Source: Rhodocyclales bacterium
Lineage (GTDB): Bacteria > Pseudomonadota > Gammaproteobacteria > Burkholderiales > Rhodocyclaceae
NCBI GenBank assembly: GCA_016215645.1
Contig: JACRIX010000051.1
Span: 1-64,000 of the forward strand
Direction of reading: 5' to 3'
Length of the DNA stretch: 64,000 nucleotides
Under the pieces are notes generated by a model. The model made no database searches. It was not told the DNA's origin and saw only the letters and a list, made by a program, of their open reading frames with translations. This document shows, piece after piece, positions 62,977 to 64,000 of the stretch (its first letter is position 1; each line of letters starts with the position of its first letter). The translations under genes were made by a program, and so were the position numbers.

Positions 62977-63474
62977 CTACCAGGCGAGCACGGGGTTCTT
63001 CGGCGTCAGGCGTCCCGCGCCCTGGCCTGTGGGGCCGGCGCGCCTGGCGTCGAGGCGGTAGAGGCGCTTGAAGCTCTTGAAAATCGTCGTCTCCACCGAT
63101 TTCAAGGCCGCCGGTGTGGCACAACTGAATTCATACGCGGCATCGATGTCGGCATGGGCGGCCGGTTTGTTGCCGTCGAACGTCGGCATCGCGATGCGGA
63201 CGGGCTCCGGCTTGCAGCCGGCCGCCGGCGTCGGCACGAACAGCGCCGGATCGGCCAGCGCCTGTTGCGCCGCGGCCAGCGCGGCCCTTTCCTTGTCGCT
63301 ACGCGGAGCGCGTTCGAAGCCGACGGCGACGTCCAGCGGCAGCTCCAGGCGCAGGCTGAGCCTGCCCTTGTCGATCACGACTTCGAGGCTGCCTTCACCG
63401 TGCACGTGGCCCTTCTCGGCGTGGGCGGGCAGGGCGATGGCGAGCAGGCAGATCAAGAGCGACAGTGTGCGCAT
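62977..63474 (-). CDS. DUF2796 (ZrgA-like) periplasmic protein
   Basis: A 165-residue exported protein with signal peptide (LSLLICLLAIALPAHA) and a DUF2796 domain starting HVHGEGSLEVVI. The family includes ZrgA, a zinc-regulated periplasmic protein. His residues at the mature N-terminus (KGHVHGEG) and in PAAHADID may bind metal, although the long His-rich loop of some homologues is absent. Together with the ZIP transporter upstream it supports a zinc function for the operon. Confidence 0.9.
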   Translation of the reverse strand: MRTLSLLICLLAIALPAHAEKGHVHGEGSLEVVIDKGRLSLRLELPLDVAVGFERAPRSDKERAALAAAQQALADPALFVPTPAAGCKPEPVRIAMPTFDGNKPAAHADIDAAYEFSCATPAALKSVETTIFKSFKRLYRLDARRAGPTGQGAGRLTPKNPVLAW

Positions 63475-63492
63475 GTGCGGTCTCCGGGTGAC

Positions 63493-64000
63493 TCAGTGAG
63501 CATGTCCGTTACCCAGCGCCACCACCAGGATGCCAGCAGCAAGCAGCAGGCCATGCCAGCCGACCGATCGGGTCTCGCGCTTGAGGCGCGGCATCAGGTC
63601 GGCAATCGCGATGTAAAGGAAGCTCGCCGCGGTGATCGTGAGGATGTAAGGGATCCAGTCGCGGACGTTGTCGAAGGCAAAGTAGCCGATGATGCCGCCG
63701 GCCACGGCGGTGAGGCTGGAGACGCCGTTCCAGAGCAGGGCGCGGCCGCGCTTCCAGCCGGCAGCGAGCAGGATGGCGAAGTCGCCGGCTTCCTGCGGCA
63801 CCTCGTGGGCGATGATGGCCGCCGTCGTGCCCCAGCCGAGCACGGGGTCGGCGAGGAATGCCGCGGCGATCAGCATGCCGTCGGTGAAGTTGTGGAAGCC
63901 GTCGCCGACCAGGATCGACAGGGTCTCGCCCTGGCTGCCGGCGACGCCATGATGGTGGTGATGCCCATGGGTATGGTCGTCACATTGCCGGTCGCCCTGA
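63493..64000 (-). CDS. ZIP family metal transporter (5' end outside window)
   Basis: Partial: about 168 C-terminal residues are present and the start lies beyond the right edge. The visible part opens in the His-rich cytoplasmic loop (HTHGHHHHHG), then the two ZIP binding motifs HNFTDG and HEVPQEAGD in helices IV and V, and further helices to the end (LGNGHAH). ZIP proteins bring zinc or related divalent metals into the cytosol. First visible gene of the leftward metal operon, 18 bp ahead of the DUF2796 gene. Confidence 0.94.
   Translation of the reverse strand, partial: QGDRQCDDHTHGHHHHHGVAGSQGETLSILVGDGFHNFTDGMLIAAAFLADPVLGWGTTAAIIAHEVPQEAGDFAILLAAGWKRGRALLWNGVSSLTAVAGGIIGYFAFDNVRDWIPYILTITAASFLYIAIADLMPRLKRETRSVGWHGLLLAAGILVVALGNGHAH

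Overview
The window is high-GC, densely coded chromosomal DNA from a Gram-negative bacterium. The gene content points to a betaproteobacterium, most probably a Rhodocyclales/Sterolibacteriaceae-like organism. Supporting genes are ubiK, comM, mutY, purT, rapZ, a class I PHA synthase, a MerR-controlled liu (leucine/isovalerate) operon, a TorF-type porin ahead of glnK-amtB, and a decaheme MtrA/MtrB-type electron conduit. This placement comes from gene content alone. I saw no rRNA or tRNA genes, CRISPR array, prophage or intact insertion sequence.

Layout. 0-7.8 kb: a palindromic repeat at the left edge, a DUF2927 protein, a pirin and flavodoxin pair divergent from a LysR regulator, an MFS transporter, and a Pat-type CoA-ligase/GNAT protein acetyltransferase. 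7.9-12.45 kb: a small defence/toxin-antitoxin patch with a single-chain MmeI-like restriction-methylation enzyme, a ParD-like antitoxin followed by a truncated ParE, and a minimal nucleotidyltransferase overlapping a 60-codon partner. 12.46-19.2 kb: an EF-hand membrane protein with a glyoxalase II-like hydrolase, a hybrid histidine kinase, comM and ubiK. 19.25-22.3 kb: a nitrogen-responsive torF-glnK-amtB operon with a sigma-54 promoter and NtrC-type sites, closed by a strong terminator.

22.4-30.7 kb: a ChaN lipoprotein and a Sel1-repeat protein, then a cluster for extracellular or outer-membrane electron transfer. It holds a monoheme cytochrome, MtrB-type barrel, MtrA-type decaheme cytochrome, a diheme cytochrome whose two heme domains are joined by a long TolA-like helix, and a Tll0287/DUF3365-HAMP heme sensor. 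30.9-36 kb: a degenerate cyclase-like protein, an unknown protein, a PIN protein, phaC and a metallo-hydrolase.

36-50.7 kb: the liu catabolic region. A MerR/LiuR regulator ends in a perfect 28-bp palindrome that is probably the operator. Thioesterases, isovaleryl-CoA dehydrogenase, a GNAT-carbonic anhydrase fusion, thiolase, a crotonase, an acyl-CoA dehydrogenase broken by one TAG, an inserted vapBC pair, an HCCA isomerase, liuB, liuC, liuD and liuE follow. Together they take isovaleryl-CoA to acetyl-CoA and acetoacetate; the carbonic anhydrase could supply bicarbonate to the LiuBD carboxylase. 50.7-64 kb: housekeeping genes (rapZ, a NusG-II/Gx transporter pair, Lon-N protein, mutY, purT, rlmI), a flavin reductase, a LysR regulator, and a probable zinc-handling cluster (DUF3299, ABC permease and ATPase, DUF2796, ZIP transporter) running off the right edge.

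The most unusual items are the helix-spanned diheme cytochrome beside MtrAB, and a roughly 24-bp sequence repeated about 14 times, mostly inside unrelated genes, on both strands and in different reading frames.
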